The notes under the pieces are model-generated. The model was not told the origin of the DNA. It saw only the letters and a program-made list of their open reading frames with translations, and did not search any database. A program made the translations under genes and the position numbers. This document shows, in pieces, positions 26,077 through 35,667 of a stretch of 64,000 nt of DNA (positions within the stretch are counted from its first letter, which is position 1; every line of letters starts with the position of its first letter). This DNA comes from Metallosphaera yellowstonensis MK1 (GTDB taxonomy: Archaea; Thermoproteota; Thermoprotei_A; Sulfolobales; Sulfolobaceae), in contig NZ_JH597770.1 in the NCBI RefSeq assembly GCF_000243315.1, positions 81,859-145,858 of the forward strand, read 5' to 3'.

Positions 26077-27702
26077 TTATAATCTTTTTCTAAATATCAG
26101 AGCAATATTTGTTAATATCAATATTATAACTAATACTACAAGAATCAATATTGCTGTATTTAATGTAGAAATCTTATTATTTATTCCTTGTTGAACTAAC
26201 ATAGTAAGATTATTGGAATTTTCTAAGCCATTAATAGTAGAATTAAACTGAGTAATTTTATTATCCATATAATTAATTTTTGAATTTAATTGGAAAATTT
26301 GATTAGACATATTTGTCATTCGATTTAGTATAACTGATATACTTTGATTGTTTGTAAAGGTTTTAGGCAGAACAATTATTGTTCCTGCCATCCCCATATT
26401 ATCGTGTATTAGGCAGACATAAGTATATATCCCTGGAGTTATAAACGTTAAATTATATGACTGTCCAGGTATTAGAGGACCAGAATTATAGTATCCTGAA
26501 CCATTAAATATATTTCCACCAATTGGAATGAGACTTAAAGGACTTCCGAACTCTGGTATTTCCATGCCTTGAGGCACAAAGGTTATAGTGTGAACTTCGT
26601 CTGGTGCATCTACTGTCCACACTACAGTATCACCAACATGAATTGTTAAAGTAGTTGGAAGGAATCTCATTAAACTTGCAGAAGGCGCTATTATATCACC
26701 TAAAGCTAATGTACCCTTATCGTTACTTATGTTTATGTACCAGCCTGCAGCGGGTATATCATAGCTAGTAGGGATGTAAGGATCTAAGGGATCTATCTTT
26801 AACATAGTTATCGAGGATCCAGTACCGTTAGAGTTACCAATTATTGGATTTAGAGTATAAGTCATTTTGCCTCCAGCTTCCGCAGCACCGGTAAATATTT
26901 GCACATTATATTTAACGCCTTGTTTAAGTCCTATTAAATTCACTTCAACTTTCATTAATCCAGGCGATATTATTGATAATTGAGCGAACCCACTAACGTT
27001 ATCACTTGAAACTGAATTTAGATTTGCTAACGTGGTTGCAGGTGTCATTACTCCTGCGTCTATATGCCATATTGTAGTTCCGTTAGGACCTGAAGTTGCA
27101 GGTAAATTTACTTGTTGAAATAATGATTCCCCTTGTGCTATTGATTGTGATTCTTCAAGTTGTCCTATTACATTATACTGAGCTTGTGTCATAGGATATG
27201 GAGTTCCTTTTGGATTTACTATTACTACTCCCATCATTCCTGCATGATAAATACATCTATAAATATATACACCAGGTGTAGTAAAGGTTAGAGTATAATT
27301 TTCACCAGGTAGTAACATGCCAGATGAAACTATACCAGATCCATTGTATATATTTCCACCTATTCTCATATTAGCCTCTGGAGAAAATGGATTAATTGGT
27401 GGATTTCCACTAAGAAACGTTACCGTGTGAACTTCACTAGAATTGTTTATAAAAGTAATGTTATCTCCAGCATCGATTGTTATTATTTCAGGGAAGAATC
27501 CCATACTCATGACAGACATATCGGGGGTACCGCCACCAACATAAACTATCCATTCTCGATTGCTATAAACACTACTATTTGCATGGCTTAAAGTTTGTTG
27601 CGTCGAGTTACTATAATATATAAATAGCCCAACCATTAACAGTATTACTAGAAGGTATTTAGTTTCAATATATCGTCTTCCTTTAGGCGTTCTGGTTTTC
27701 AT
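26077..27702 (-). CDS. Membrane-anchored protein with two cupredoxin domains
   Basis: About 541 residues from the ATG at 27702, which follows an AAGGAGAAAG stretch. An N-terminal membrane segment (YLLVILLMVGLFIYY) leads to a first cupredoxin domain with type-1 copper ligands His in SSEVHTV and Cys, His and Met in YRCIYHAGMMG. A middle beta domain resembles CHRD. A second cupredoxin has EVHTI and YVCLIHDNMGMAG. An Asn-rich heptad-like stalk and a C-terminal helix (ILILVVLVIILILTNIAL) end the protein, so both ends are probably in the membrane with the copper domains outside. It could be an electron carrier for a terminal oxidase or metal oxidation. The gene is AT-rich and lies in the IS-bracketed island. 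Confidence 0.8.
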   Translation of the reverse strand: MKTRTPKGRRYIETKYLLVILLMVGLFIYYSNSTQQTLSHANSSVYSNREWIVYVGGGTPDMSVMSMGFFPEIITIDAGDNITFINNSSEVHTVTFLSGNPPINPFSPEANMRIGGNIYNGSGIVSSGMLLPGENYTLTFTTPGVYIYRCIYHAGMMGVVIVNPKGTPYPMTQAQYNVIGQLEESQSIAQGESLFQQVNLPATSGPNGTTIWHIDAGVMTPATTLANLNSVSSDNVSGFAQLSIISPGLMKVEVNLIGLKQGVKYNVQIFTGAAEAGGKMTYTLNPIIGNSNGTGSSITMLKIDPLDPYIPTSYDIPAAGWYINISNDKGTLALGDIIAPSASLMRFLPTTLTIHVGDTVVWTVDAPDEVHTITFVPQGMEIPEFGSPLSLIPIGGNIFNGSGYYNSGPLIPGQSYNLTFITPGIYTYVCLIHDNMGMAGTIIVLPKTFTNNQSISVILNRMTNMSNQIFQLNSKINYMDNKITQFNSTINGLENSNNLTMLVQQGINNKISTLNTAILILVVLVIILILTNIALIFRKRL

Positions 27703-27792
27703 TTCTTTCTCCTTAAAGCGACTTACTAGTAGATACAAAAAATATTAGGTTTACCAAAGTTTGGTAAACCCGGAACAATTCACTTTGTATTT

Positions 27793-28895
27793 GGGCGATT
27801 CAGGGCTCCTTTGCGAATTGTAATATCTCTGTTGATTTGGACTTATTCAATTGAGGAATTACTGAATGTATTTGATCATTTCACGAAGAAATAAGGGATC
27901 CTGTAATATTACAAGAATGAGATAACAGGTGGAGAGGTTGTAGTTGAGGGCTATGGCCCGGGCGATCTGGAGTATCCTCCAGGGGGAGTGGCACTTGCCG
28001 AACTCTCCGGGAGGGAGTTGAAGGACTCGGCCAGGTTGTTGGACCTGAGGAGGGGCCAGAGCTCCCTGGGGGCGAGGAGGTAGGAGAGGAGGGGAGAGCC
28101 CCGGGTGGGGCAGGGAGAGGAGTCAAGTGCGTCCCTCACCCTCCTGCTTCGTTTGAGGTGGACCAGGCAGGTCTGCCTCGCGACCTGGATCCCGGAGCGG
28201 GAGATGGCCTCGTCCAGGGCCTTCACCCCGTCAGCTACGACGAGGGTGAGGTTGTACCTCCTCCACAGCCTCACCAGGAGGTCCCAGTAGCTCACGACGT
28301 CCTCCTCCCTGGTCAGGACCACGTCAAGCACGGCCCTCACACCGTGGTCAGTGAGTCCCAACGCGATTAAGAGGACCCCCCTCCTCCCTCCCCTCAACTT
28401 CACGTACTTCCCGTCCACGATCACGTACTTGAAGTCCCCCCACCTCCAGCTCCTGGGTCCAGAGCTTGGCGTTCAACTTCCCTCCCAACATGGAGTAGAG
28501 GAGGGCCCTGAGCACCAGCCTCTCCTCCATGAGCAACTCCTCCACTCCAGTCCTCACCCTCTCCCCTGTACGGCACGGGCAAACTCACCGTGACCCACTC
28601 CAGCCCGTACACGACTCCCCAGAGGGATACCCTGAACCCTCTCAGGAACCTGTACCTGGCGTACCTGGGGGAGGTCCTCCTCTCCTCCTCCAGGGCCCTC
28701 CTCTCGATCTCATTCATTTAATGGCGCGTCCTCCCCAACTACCTCAAGGACGAGCGCGGTCACCACGTGATTGGATAAACATCTCATGGTATGACCTAGC
28801 GCTCGTCCCCTTTTAGTGTTACTGATGTAGGATCAATTAAGTCACTTTCGTTCTATAGAAACAAATAGAAATCGCAATGGAGTCCTGAATCGCCC
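27793..28895 (-). mobile_element. IS256-like element, right copy (decayed, opposite orientation)
   Basis: Ends GGGCGATTCAGGGCTCC at 27793-27809 and the near complement at 28879-28895. It is the reverse-oriented partner of 19943-21095. Together the two enclose the 6.7-kb AT-rich segment. Confidence 0.8.
27881..28717 (-). pseudogene. IS256-family transposase remnant, right copy
   Basis: Reading from 28717 downwards, the transposase start (RRALEEERRTSPRYARYRFLR), the middle (GGKLNAKLWTQELEV) and the catalytic part (VDGKYVKLRGG, LVVADGVKALDEAISRS, LLRSNNLAESFNSL) are in different frames, with at least two frameshifts. The breaks differ from those of the left copy, so the copies decayed independently after separation. 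Confidence 0.8.
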
Positions 28896-28904
28896 TACCG
28901 TTTG

Positions 28905-29165
28905 TCCCTACGCTCTCATTTCACTCATTTTATGTTCAATCATGATCGAGTGTAGGGACTTAGCCCTAAACCACCTACTAAGCTTAACGGTAGGTGGGTC
29001 ATGGGACTCCTTTGAGCCCAACGGCACGGGGCTCACATCCCAGATCACTCCCACCCTTTTGGGCAGAGCCCACATCGGCGTGAGAGATCATCCTTTATCA
29101 GTAAAAATTGTAATAAATGGATATAAAAACATTTCTGTTAACATGGAAAAGGATTCAGCTCACTC
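28905..29165 (-). repeat. Dispersed repeat copy 1, possible transposon 3'-end remnant
   Basis: About 260 bp that reappears with roughly four-fifths identity by eye at 34013-34270. Both include the hairpin-like TTTGGGCAGAGCCCACATC or its variant. On the minus strand copy 1 has an open frame of about 55 codons (MWALPKRVGVIWDV then PVPLGSKESHDPPT) that is shifted in copy 2. It resembles the C-terminal tail plus right end of an IS200/IS605-type element, but without the diagnostic domains this is only a suggestion. No other gene is seen in 28896-29432; a 178-codon plus-strand frame across it looks spurious. Confidence 0.5.
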
Positions 29166-29432
29166 CCTTCGTTCAGCGGTAGATCCGGGTTGGGCCTTAA
29201 GCCCGTTACCCTATCCCTCACCACGGAGAACCCTCCATTCGTGGTTCGTAGGGACTCGGGGAGGTTTGGAGCCCTTACCTGGCATCCCCTCACGGACACG
29301 CGTTCTATTTCACAATGCTTTGAAACATTTAGAATTTAAAAACTTCACCTTGCCCCTGGAAGAAGAGAAGCTTGCAATTCTCTTGTCATTAACGTTTATT
29401 CAGGTTTTTTACCTCGAGGGCAAAGCATACAT

Positions 29433-29984
29433 ATGCATAAACACGATTTCAGGGACGAGTTCCACGCAAGACTCCTAGATCCTAAACGGAAGTCCATTGA
29501 AGACCCTGAGAAGTTTATCCCTGAACTGTTATCGGGGAACGAGGTTGTTGTGGATATGGGATGCGGACCGGGCTATTACTGCCCTGTACTTGAGAAGTAC
29601 TCCTCCAAGCTTTATTGCGTGGACATAGACGAGAAAGCCCTTTCTCTAGCTAAAGGTAGGGCAACTAAGGATAGTACAGTGTTCCTTAATGAGCCGGCAA
29701 CAAATACCTCCATACCATCAGGAGTAGTAGACGTAGTCGTCTTTTCAAATTCGTTTCATGACATGGACAGAGAGAGCACGTACAAGGAGACTATCAGGCT
29801 TCTCAAGCCTTGTGGGAAAGTAATAATAGTGGATTGGAAAAAGGAGCCCACACCGATGGGTCCTCCCCTAGAAGTCAGGATGAGCAGACAGGATTACTCG
29901 ACTATATTCAAGGACTTCGAAATAGTAAAGGAGTTTGAACCTGGGCCCTACCACTTTGGACTAGTCATGAAAAGGAAATGTTGA
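29433..29984 (+). CDS. Class I SAM-dependent methyltransferase
   Basis: A 183-residue Rossmann-fold methyltransferase. Motif I VVDMGCGPGYY, acidic motif II end LYCVDIDEKAL, motif IV-like DVVVFSNSFHDMD and the post-motif LLKPCGKVIIVDWKKEP are in order. It resembles UbiE/arsenite-methyltransferase-sized small enzymes, but the short C-terminus leaves no substrate domain, so the substrate is unknown. It stands alone on the plus strand, between repeat-rich DNA and minus-strand genes. Confidence 0.82.
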   Translation: MHKHDFRDEFHARLLDPKRKSIEDPEKFIPELLSGNEVVVDMGCGPGYYCPVLEKYSSKLYCVDIDEKALSLAKGRATKDSTVFLNEPATNTSIPSGVVDVVVFSNSFHDMDRESTYKETIRLLKPCGKVIIVDWKKEPTPMGPPLEVRMSRQDYSTIFKDFEIVKEFEPGPYHFGLVMKRKC

Positions 29985-30005
29985 ATTAAAGATAGAAGAA
30001 TCCAA

Positions 30006-30239
30006 TTACTGAAATTTGCATGTTTTACATTCTGGATAAACAATCCTAAGCAATTTAGTCAGGCACTCCTGGACTTCACCTTCGCAAAGGAATACCTTGA
30101 TTCCCATCCTGGAGTACTCCTGAAGAGCTTCCTTGCTTACATCCTTAAGTACGATGATCGATGGGACTCCTCTCCCCTCACTAATACTTCCATCAGAGGA
30201 AAGATCAAAAAGTTGACCTTGGACCTCCACCAACACCAT
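30006..30239 (-). CDS. Small hypothetical protein, second gene of a two-gene unit
   Basis: A 77-residue alpha/beta protein: N-terminal strands (VLVEVQGQLFDLS), then PSIIVLKDVSKEALQEYSRM, and a Cys-bearing end (CEGEVQECLTKLLRIVYPECKTCKFQ). The four C-terminal cysteines could bind metal or a cluster. Its ATG is one base after the stop of the upstream membrane-protein gene, so the two are surely co-transcribed. No family recognised. Confidence 0.5.
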   Translation of the reverse strand: MVLVEVQGQLFDLSSDGSISEGRGVPSIIVLKDVSKEALQEYSRMGIKVFLCEGEVQECLTKLLRIVYPECKTCKFQ

Positions 30240-30240
30240 A

Positions 30241-30432
30241 CTATGGTACTAGTGTTGATACTATAAAAAGGGCTAATGCTATGCCCAAGAGAGTCGAGCC
30301 CACTATTATGGAATCTCTCTTTGGAAGAAATGGAATCCCCATCCTACCTATTATCACGTACCCAGCTCCGTATACGGATGTTACTACCCCAATTATGGTG
30401 AGGATGACTTTAGTCACGAGTAGCGTATCCAT
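30241..30432 (-). CDS. Small two-helix membrane protein
   Basis: A 63-residue protein with two transmembrane helices (VTKVILTIIGVVTSVYGAGYV and SIIVGSTLLGIALALFIVS) joined by a short basic loop (GRMGIPFLPKRD), so the loop is probably cytoplasmic and both termini are outside. Encoded directly ahead of the Cys-containing small protein at 30006. No family recognised. Confidence 0.55.
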   Translation of the reverse strand: MDTLLVTKVILTIIGVVTSVYGAGYVIIGRMGIPFLPKRDSIIVGSTLLGIALALFIVSTLVP

Positions 30433-30559
30433 TATAGTTATATTGTGATAGAAGATTATTAAGGTTTCTTCTACACTAAAACCCGAATTAATATATATAG
30501 AATATTACTCGTTTTCTAATAAAGTTGAAATAGGATACGCTAGGACTTGTCCAGTAGTT

Positions 30560-31558
30560 TTATGCGTTGAGGGAGTGAAGGAAGGAGTCCAGGAAAACTA
30601 TTGAGAGATCATACCTGAATGAGGTATTGATATGCCTTCCCTGGAACTCCTCAAATACGTGTTTTACGCCCATTTTGTTGAGTAACATGTGAATGATCCT
30701 ATTCCCGTACTGTAGGCTAAACTCATCGTTGTTACCAACGTCGATATATATTCCCTTTTTGAACATATTATCTCTCCTTTTGGCAAGAAACCTGACCGGA
30801 TCCTTCTCAAGCCACTTGGCCCATACTTCATCCCTGATCTCACCAGTCGCTAAATCGAAGGGAAGTTCGATATCACCCTTAGTGCCAGGTGAGTAGAACG
30901 CGGCCATTCCAACTATCATCAAAGCCTCCATGAGCTCCCTCCTCTTCTTATCCTTTTGAGACCAAAAGTAGCTAACCCACTCCTTAGCGGAGCTGACTCT
31001 CCTTAAATACGGAATGACCTTAGGAAAGATGGGCAGGTAGGCGTACTCAAAGTAGGCGTCTGCTGAGTGTGAGGCAATTGCTGAGAAATCGTACTTAGTG
31101 CCCAGACTAAGGGCCCCATAACCACCAGAGGATTTTCCCATGACCCCCATCACGGTGGTGGAATACTTCTCCATAAGTATAGGCACCACTTCCTTGACGA
31201 GAAAACTCTCGTAAAATCCCACAGCCTCTGAGTCCAAGTACTGATTGCCACCTACCTTTGTGAACGTGTCTGGGAGTGCTATGGCCAGGCCCTTTACCTT
31301 TCCCTCCATTAGTAGTCTATCCATCCTCTCCATCAAGTTCTCTGAGAGCGGGTCTACGTTCAGCTGTGCAAGTGGGGTGGAAAAGTATCCACTAAGGTAT
31401 AGTACGACGGGGATTCCTTCGGCCCTCGGAGGTCTGATCACTATCACTTTCCTAGTATAGGGGTCACCCCAGGGATTGTCCCTGAGAAATTCGCTCTCGA
31501 TCTCAAGGAAATCCAAGGTCATTCCGTGGCTCCCAGTCCCGGACGTGTTCGTAACCAA
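30560..31558 (-). CDS. Putative alpha/beta-hydrolase esterase (esterase D-like)
   Basis: A 332-residue alpha/beta hydrolase. The nucleophile elbow is GVMGKSSGGYGAL (Ser in GKSSGG), and the C-terminal part has a candidate acid in DVGNNDEFSLQYGNR and a His in EEFQGRHINTSF. PVVLYLSGYFSTPL is the oxyanion-side strand. The architecture matches the putative esterase (S-formylglutathione hydrolase/antigen 85) family; the substrate is unknown. Cytoplasmic, no signal peptide. The secreted-protein gene at 31598 lies upstream on the same strand. Confidence 0.8.
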   Translation of the reverse strand: MVTNTSGTGSHGMTLDFLEIESEFLRDNPWGDPYTRKVIVIRPPRAEGIPVVLYLSGYFSTPLAQLNVDPLSENLMERMDRLLMEGKVKGLAIALPDTFTKVGGNQYLDSEAVGFYESFLVKEVVPILMEKYSTTVMGVMGKSSGGYGALSLGTKYDFSAIASHSADAYFEYAYLPIFPKVIPYLRRVSSAKEWVSYFWSQKDKKRRELMEALMIVGMAAFYSPGTKGDIELPFDLATGEIRDEVWAKWLEKDPVRFLAKRRDNMFKKGIYIDVGNNDEFSLQYGNRIIHMLLNKMGVKHVFEEFQGRHINTSFRYDLSIVFLDSFLHSLNA

Positions 31559-31597
31559 AGTCCCACTTAGAAGGAGTGAAAATAATTTAGAAAAAAT

Positions 31598-33220
31598 TTA
31601 CCTCTTTCTTAACAAGAATATAGCCAACGCCACTATCACCACTATCACTATGCCAATGCCTATATAGACGACAGAGCTCGTGGAAGTAGATGAGGCACCA
31701 CTGGATGGGGGTGTAGTGCTCGAGGTGGTAGAGGAACTTGTAGAGGAGCTCGATACCCCGTACACTGCGTAGTATACATTACTGGGGTCATCGTAGACCA
31801 CCAGTCTCCCGTTGACTACGAAATAGTTCGTGGAGTTTAAGGGAACCATGGTTCCGTTGACCACCTTGAACACCATCACGTTCTCGTTCCTGAGCAGAGT
31901 TACGTTGAAGAGGATACTACCATTGGCGTTAACAACTATCTTCTGAGCGGGGTATTGATTTCCGCTCATGTTAACCGTAGTCTCGCTTACGTTTTCAGGT
32001 TTCACTACGGTGACGTTGATTACATGTCCGCTTGGGGTCACCACGAAGAATTGCGCAGTGCCGTTAACTGATACCTCCACTAGATAAGCTCCGTGACCCT
32101 TTCCGTGCTCTTGTACGAACACCGGATGAGATAGGTTCACGTTAGCTGTAGACTCTGCAGAGGCATTGTTCGTTATTATTATCATCACAGGAGTTCCTTT
32201 AATTTCAACTTCTGTCTCTACCTCAGGTTTGGGCGGTGTGAAGCTACCTGTCACAATCTTCAGTTCTCCGGCAGCGAGACTAGATAGAGAGCTGGAAAAT
32301 AACCCGTTCCTGCTATTCTCCTTGCTTAGATAGGCTGAGTGAACGTAACCTATTGCAGATCCATTTACTCCGAAGAACTCAATGGTCTCAAACTGGAAGT
32401 AACTCTCTCCAGTGACCTCTAGCATCCTGATGCCGAGTTGCATTAACCCTCTTCCCTCCCCCTTCCACACCAGGGCAGGAACAAGGGAACCGTTAAAGTA
32501 CGCCATTGTAGTATTATAACCTGCCTGCTTAGCTAAGGTCGTATTACCGAAAGTGACCTGCTCATCTTCGTTTTCATACCTCCTCGGGAAATTCTGTTGC
32601 ACTTCAACATCTCTAGTGAAAGTGGCTATCACCCTGGCCGAAACCGTGTTCAGGGTCAGAGTCTCGTGGTAGCTGAAGCTTCCTGTTTTCAGTGGCAAGC
32701 TTATATTGGCCAGGGACGTGCCGTTGGAGAACACTAAAGTGAGAGTTCCTGTCCCATTGACATACGCTGAAGTCTGTATGGTACCGTTCCCAGACAAAAG
32801 CCCTGCCCACACTAGTTCAGTCATGCCTGACGTGTTAACTATCAGTCTAATCAGCTGAGGTATTTGAGTCATTACAGTTAGCCTTCCGTCTGGAGTTAAG
32901 GACACAGTGACGTTTCCCTGAAACTCTCTCATAGAACCTACAGTAAGTTTGTAGAGCGTAGACGATCCTTGAATTTGTACATCCTCACCTGTGTATTGTG
33001 AAGTGTATGTGGCGTTAGATACATAATAGTATATTGAACTGTTCATGAGTAATGATGTAGGAGAGTCACCTCCCTCACCCATCAAGCCACCCACATAGTA
33101 TAGACTCTCAAACCGTTGGTAAGTTATCGTGAGGTTTCCCGTGGTCGTTGCACTCAGCGTAGCTGGTAACCAGGACAGGATTAGTATGGAGAGGACCAGT
33201 AGGACTACCTTTTTCTTCAT
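31598..33220 (-). CDS. Secreted protein with Ser/Thr stalk and C-terminal membrane anchor
   Basis: About 540 residues from the ATG at 33220, giving a clean signal peptide (MKKKVVLLVLSILILSWLP, then ATLSA). A long beta-rich extracellular region with many NxS/T sequons follows, so heavy N-glycosylation is likely. Near the C-terminus a Ser/Thr/Pro stalk (SSSSTSSSTTSSTTPPSSG) precedes a transmembrane helix and a basic tail (FLLRKR). This is typical of Sulfolobales cell-surface proteins linked to the S-layer. No enzymatic motif was found. An upstream ATG (33244) would add a poor start to the signal peptide. Confidence 0.7.
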   Translation of the reverse strand: MKKKVVLLVLSILILSWLPATLSATTTGNLTITYQRFESLYYVGGLMGEGGDSPTSLLMNSSIYYYVSNATYTSQYTGEDVQIQGSSTLYKLTVGSMREFQGNVTVSLTPDGRLTVMTQIPQLIRLIVNTSGMTELVWAGLLSGNGTIQTSAYVNGTGTLTLVFSNGTSLANISLPLKTGSFSYHETLTLNTVSARVIATFTRDVEVQQNFPRRYENEDEQVTFGNTTLAKQAGYNTTMAYFNGSLVPALVWKGEGRGLMQLGIRMLEVTGESYFQFETIEFFGVNGSAIGYVHSAYLSKENSRNGLFSSSLSSLAAGELKIVTGSFTPPKPEVETEVEIKGTPVMIIITNNASAESTANVNLSHPVFVQEHGKGHGAYLVEVSVNGTAQFFVVTPSGHVINVTVVKPENVSETTVNMSGNQYPAQKIVVNANGSILFNVTLLRNENVMVFKVVNGTMVPLNSTNYFVVNGRLVVYDDPSNVYYAVYGVSSSSTSSSTTSSTTPPSSGASSTSTSSVVYIGIGIVIVVIVALAIFLLRKR

Positions 33221-33244
33221 GATTATCTGAGTCGGAATTGTCAT

Positions 33245-34353
33245 TCCTCTATATAAGTGAGTCCGAGGATATCCGTTCCTTTAGGCCGAATTATAGATAT
33301 AAATACAATTATTACTCGAGATGGAACACTGAAACATAATTCAATTACGTGGTGTTATGAGGGTCTCTCCAATTCTCCATTTTCTCCCATAGAGGACATT
33401 TTAGGAAAAATACTTAAAATGCTAAAATAGCTTCATAACGTTGCCACAAAGATTTTTGTATATCAAGTAGTATCTATGGATAGGAGACCAGTCATCAGGT
33501 AGTATTTATCGGAAAATCATGTTTTGCACTGTATAATTCTTATGAATCGTGTCTGAAAATTTATTTTTTAAGCAAATAAGAAAGTATAAACTGGCTAAAA
33601 TTTGATATTTTTAATATTAATTATGATCCCTATGAAAAACCAATGAACCATAGAAATTCCCGTAAAATACTAACCAGGGAAGACCTCGCCTATCCCTCCT
33701 CGTGGTCATCACGTGACCAAGTCTGAACCCTTGGGCAGATAGGGTACTGGAGGACTGTAGTAAGTACTCCCTAGGAGATAGGGACGAGAGAACCTTCAGG
33801 AGGTGAGATCACCACCAAAGGTAGGTGAGGGAAGACCACAGCCTGTACTTTTCCCTGAGAAACCACGCGTTCACCTCGCCTGTCAACCACTACGAGTCCC
33901 TCCACGCATCCCTAAGGGGCGTCACAAGTTCAGAATAGTGTGAGAAATTGATGAGGGCGAATGGACCTTGATAGGTAACCCGTGGTTCTCTACATGCATT
34001 CAAGTTCAACTCCCATTTGTCCCTACACTTTCATTTCACTCATTTTATCTTCAATCGTGATCAAGTGCAGGAACTTAACCCTCAACCGCCTACAAATTAC
34101 AGTAGTTGGGTCATGGGATTCCTTCGAGCCTAACAGCACGGGGCTAACATCTCCGTAATCCCTCCCACCCTTTTGGGCATAGCCCACATCCGTGTGTGAG
34201 AGGTTTATCCTCTATTGGAAAATTTGTTATAAACAGTTAGAAAAAGATTTCTATTAACGTGAAAAGAAATTCAGCCAGTTTAGTGGTGAATCAGGTGGAA
34301 CGAAGTGTTCCAGTGTTAAAAAGTAATTAACTCCCCAAACTATTAACTCAACC
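33245..34353. other. 1.1-kb gene-poor region with transposon debris
   Basis: The first 400 nt are AT-rich and include the promoter side of the secreted-protein gene. From about 33660 to 33950 the DNA is GC-richer and on the minus strand contains broken protein-like stretches (for example NAWFLREKYRLWSSLTYLWW), which look like a decayed mobile-element gene. The dispersed repeat copy 2 follows. The fumarase promoter region closes the interval. No intact gene found. Confidence 0.4.
34013..34270 (-). repeat. Dispersed repeat copy 2
   Basis: Second copy of the repeat at 28905-29165, same orientation, with shared blocks TTTCACTCATTTTAT, CACGGGGCT and CCCACCCTTTTGGGCA. The open frame of copy 1 is shifted and stopped here, so this copy is more decayed. 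Confidence 0.6.
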
Positions 34354-35667
34354 ATGAAATACACCGAGACCGCTCCGAAGCTGTTTATGAACACTGGAAC
34401 GAAGTTTCATAGGTCCATAATCTGGGCTATGGGAGTAGTGAAGCTAGCCGCTGCAAGAGCTAACGCATCCCTCGGGCTTTTAGATAGCAGAGTGGCCGAG
34501 GGGATAGAGAAGGCAGCGAGGGAGATCATGGAAGGGAACCTGGACAATTTAATCACGTTAGACGTCTTCCAGACCGGATCAGGAACGGGACTGAATATGA
34601 ACGTGAATGAGGTAATAGCCGAGAGGGCATCTCAACTCACGGGACTCAGGGTACATCCAAACGATCACGTGAACATGGGTCAGTCGTCCAATGACACCGT
34701 ACCCACAGCCATAAGGATAGCTGCAACCAAACAGGTAGTAGAAAAACTCCGTCCTGCTTTGACAGAGATAGTCACGTCGCTGAGATCCAAGGGAGACGAG
34801 TATGCCTCTGTTGTTAAGGCTGGAAGGACTCACCTTAGAGATGCCATGCCGGTAACCTTCGGTCAGGAACTCCACGCCTATGCAGACGCTTTCGATCACG
34901 ATATAAGTCTCCTATCGTCCACTCTCGAATACGTAAAGGAACTCCCCCTTGGAGGTACAGCCACAGGAACCGGGGCCAACTCCCACCCTAAGTTCAGGGA
35001 ATTAGCAATCCAGATGATCAATGAGGTAACTGGACTCTCCTTCAAACCTGGACATACCTTCAGAGGTATGAGATTCCTTACCGACCTCCTGACGCTGAGT
35101 GGGGTCATGAGGACGGTAGCCGTGGAACTGTTCAGGGTGGCTCAGGACTTCAGGCTCATGTTCTCAGGACCTTTCACAGCTATAGGTGAGATAGACCTAC
35201 CCACACAGGAGGAAATAGCTGGGAGTAGTATCATGCCGGGCAAAACTAATCCAGTCACTGTAGAGGCCTCCATGCTGATCTCGGCTCAGGTTATTGGACT
35301 AGACCACGCAAACCAATTCGCATCATCCCTGGGAGAGTTCGAACTGGCCATGGGCGTTCCCCTGATAGGACAAAACGTAGTGACCCAAGTGGATCTCCTA
35401 AGCGAGGGATTGAACAAGTTCAATCAACTTGTAATCAAGGGAGTTGTACCCAACGTTGATAGGATGCGGAGATACGCCGAGAGTAGCCCGGCCCTCGTAA
35501 CTGCCATCTCCCCCTTGGTGGGCTACGATAAGGCTTCCCAGATAGGAAAGATGTTGATCAAGGGGATGTCCATAAGAGAGGCTCTCAAGGAGCTAGGCAT
35601 TGACAATTCCAAGATAGATGAGATCCTCGACCTGAGGAAGTTGGTAAAACCTGGCCTACAGAAATGA
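34354..35667 (+). CDS. fumC: Fumarate hydratase, class II
   Basis: A 437-residue enzyme of the aspartase/fumarase superfamily. The family signature [16 protein letters not shown] lies near residues 288-305; [18 protein letters not shown] and [16 protein letters not shown] are the other conserved regions, with the substrate-site NDTVPTAIR motif (preceded by SS). It interconverts fumarate and malate in the C4-acid part of central metabolism, here joining succinyl-CoA-derived carbon to malate and oxaloacetate for the PEP carboxykinase. Slightly shorter than bacterial FumC. Its 3' end overlaps the convergent regulator gene by 12 bp. Confidence 0.93.
   Translation: MKYTETAPKLFMNTGTKFHRSIIWAMGVVKLAAARANASLGLLDSRVAEGIEKAAREIMEGNLDNLITLDVFQTGSGTGLNMNVNEVIAERASQLTGLRVHPNDHVNMGQSSNDTVPTAIRIAATKQVVEKLRPALTEIVTSLRSKGDEYASVVKAGRTHLRDAMPVTFGQELHAYADAFDHDISLLSSTLEYVKELPLGGTATGTGANSHPKFRELAIQMINEVTGLSFKPGHTFRGMRFLTDLLTLSGVMRTVAVELFRVAQDFRLMFSGPFTAIGEIDLPTQEEIAGSSIMPGKTNPVTVEASMLISAQVIGLDHANQFASSLGEFELAMGVPLIGQNVVTQVDLLSEGLNKFNQLVIKGVVPNVDRMRRYAESSPALVTAISPLVGYDKASQIGKMLIKGMSIREALKELGIDNSKIDEILDLRKLVKPGLQK

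Noticed and set aside
19930-28910. Target-site duplication around the whole IS-bracketed island
   Set aside because: Sequences outside the two elements (CACCGGATG on the left, TACCGTTTG on the right) match at only six of nine positions, which is not convincing.
28942-29478. 178-codon plus-strand frame across the dispersed repeat
   Set aside because: It runs through repeat debris into the methyltransferase start, has no protein-like features and is not open in the second repeat copy.
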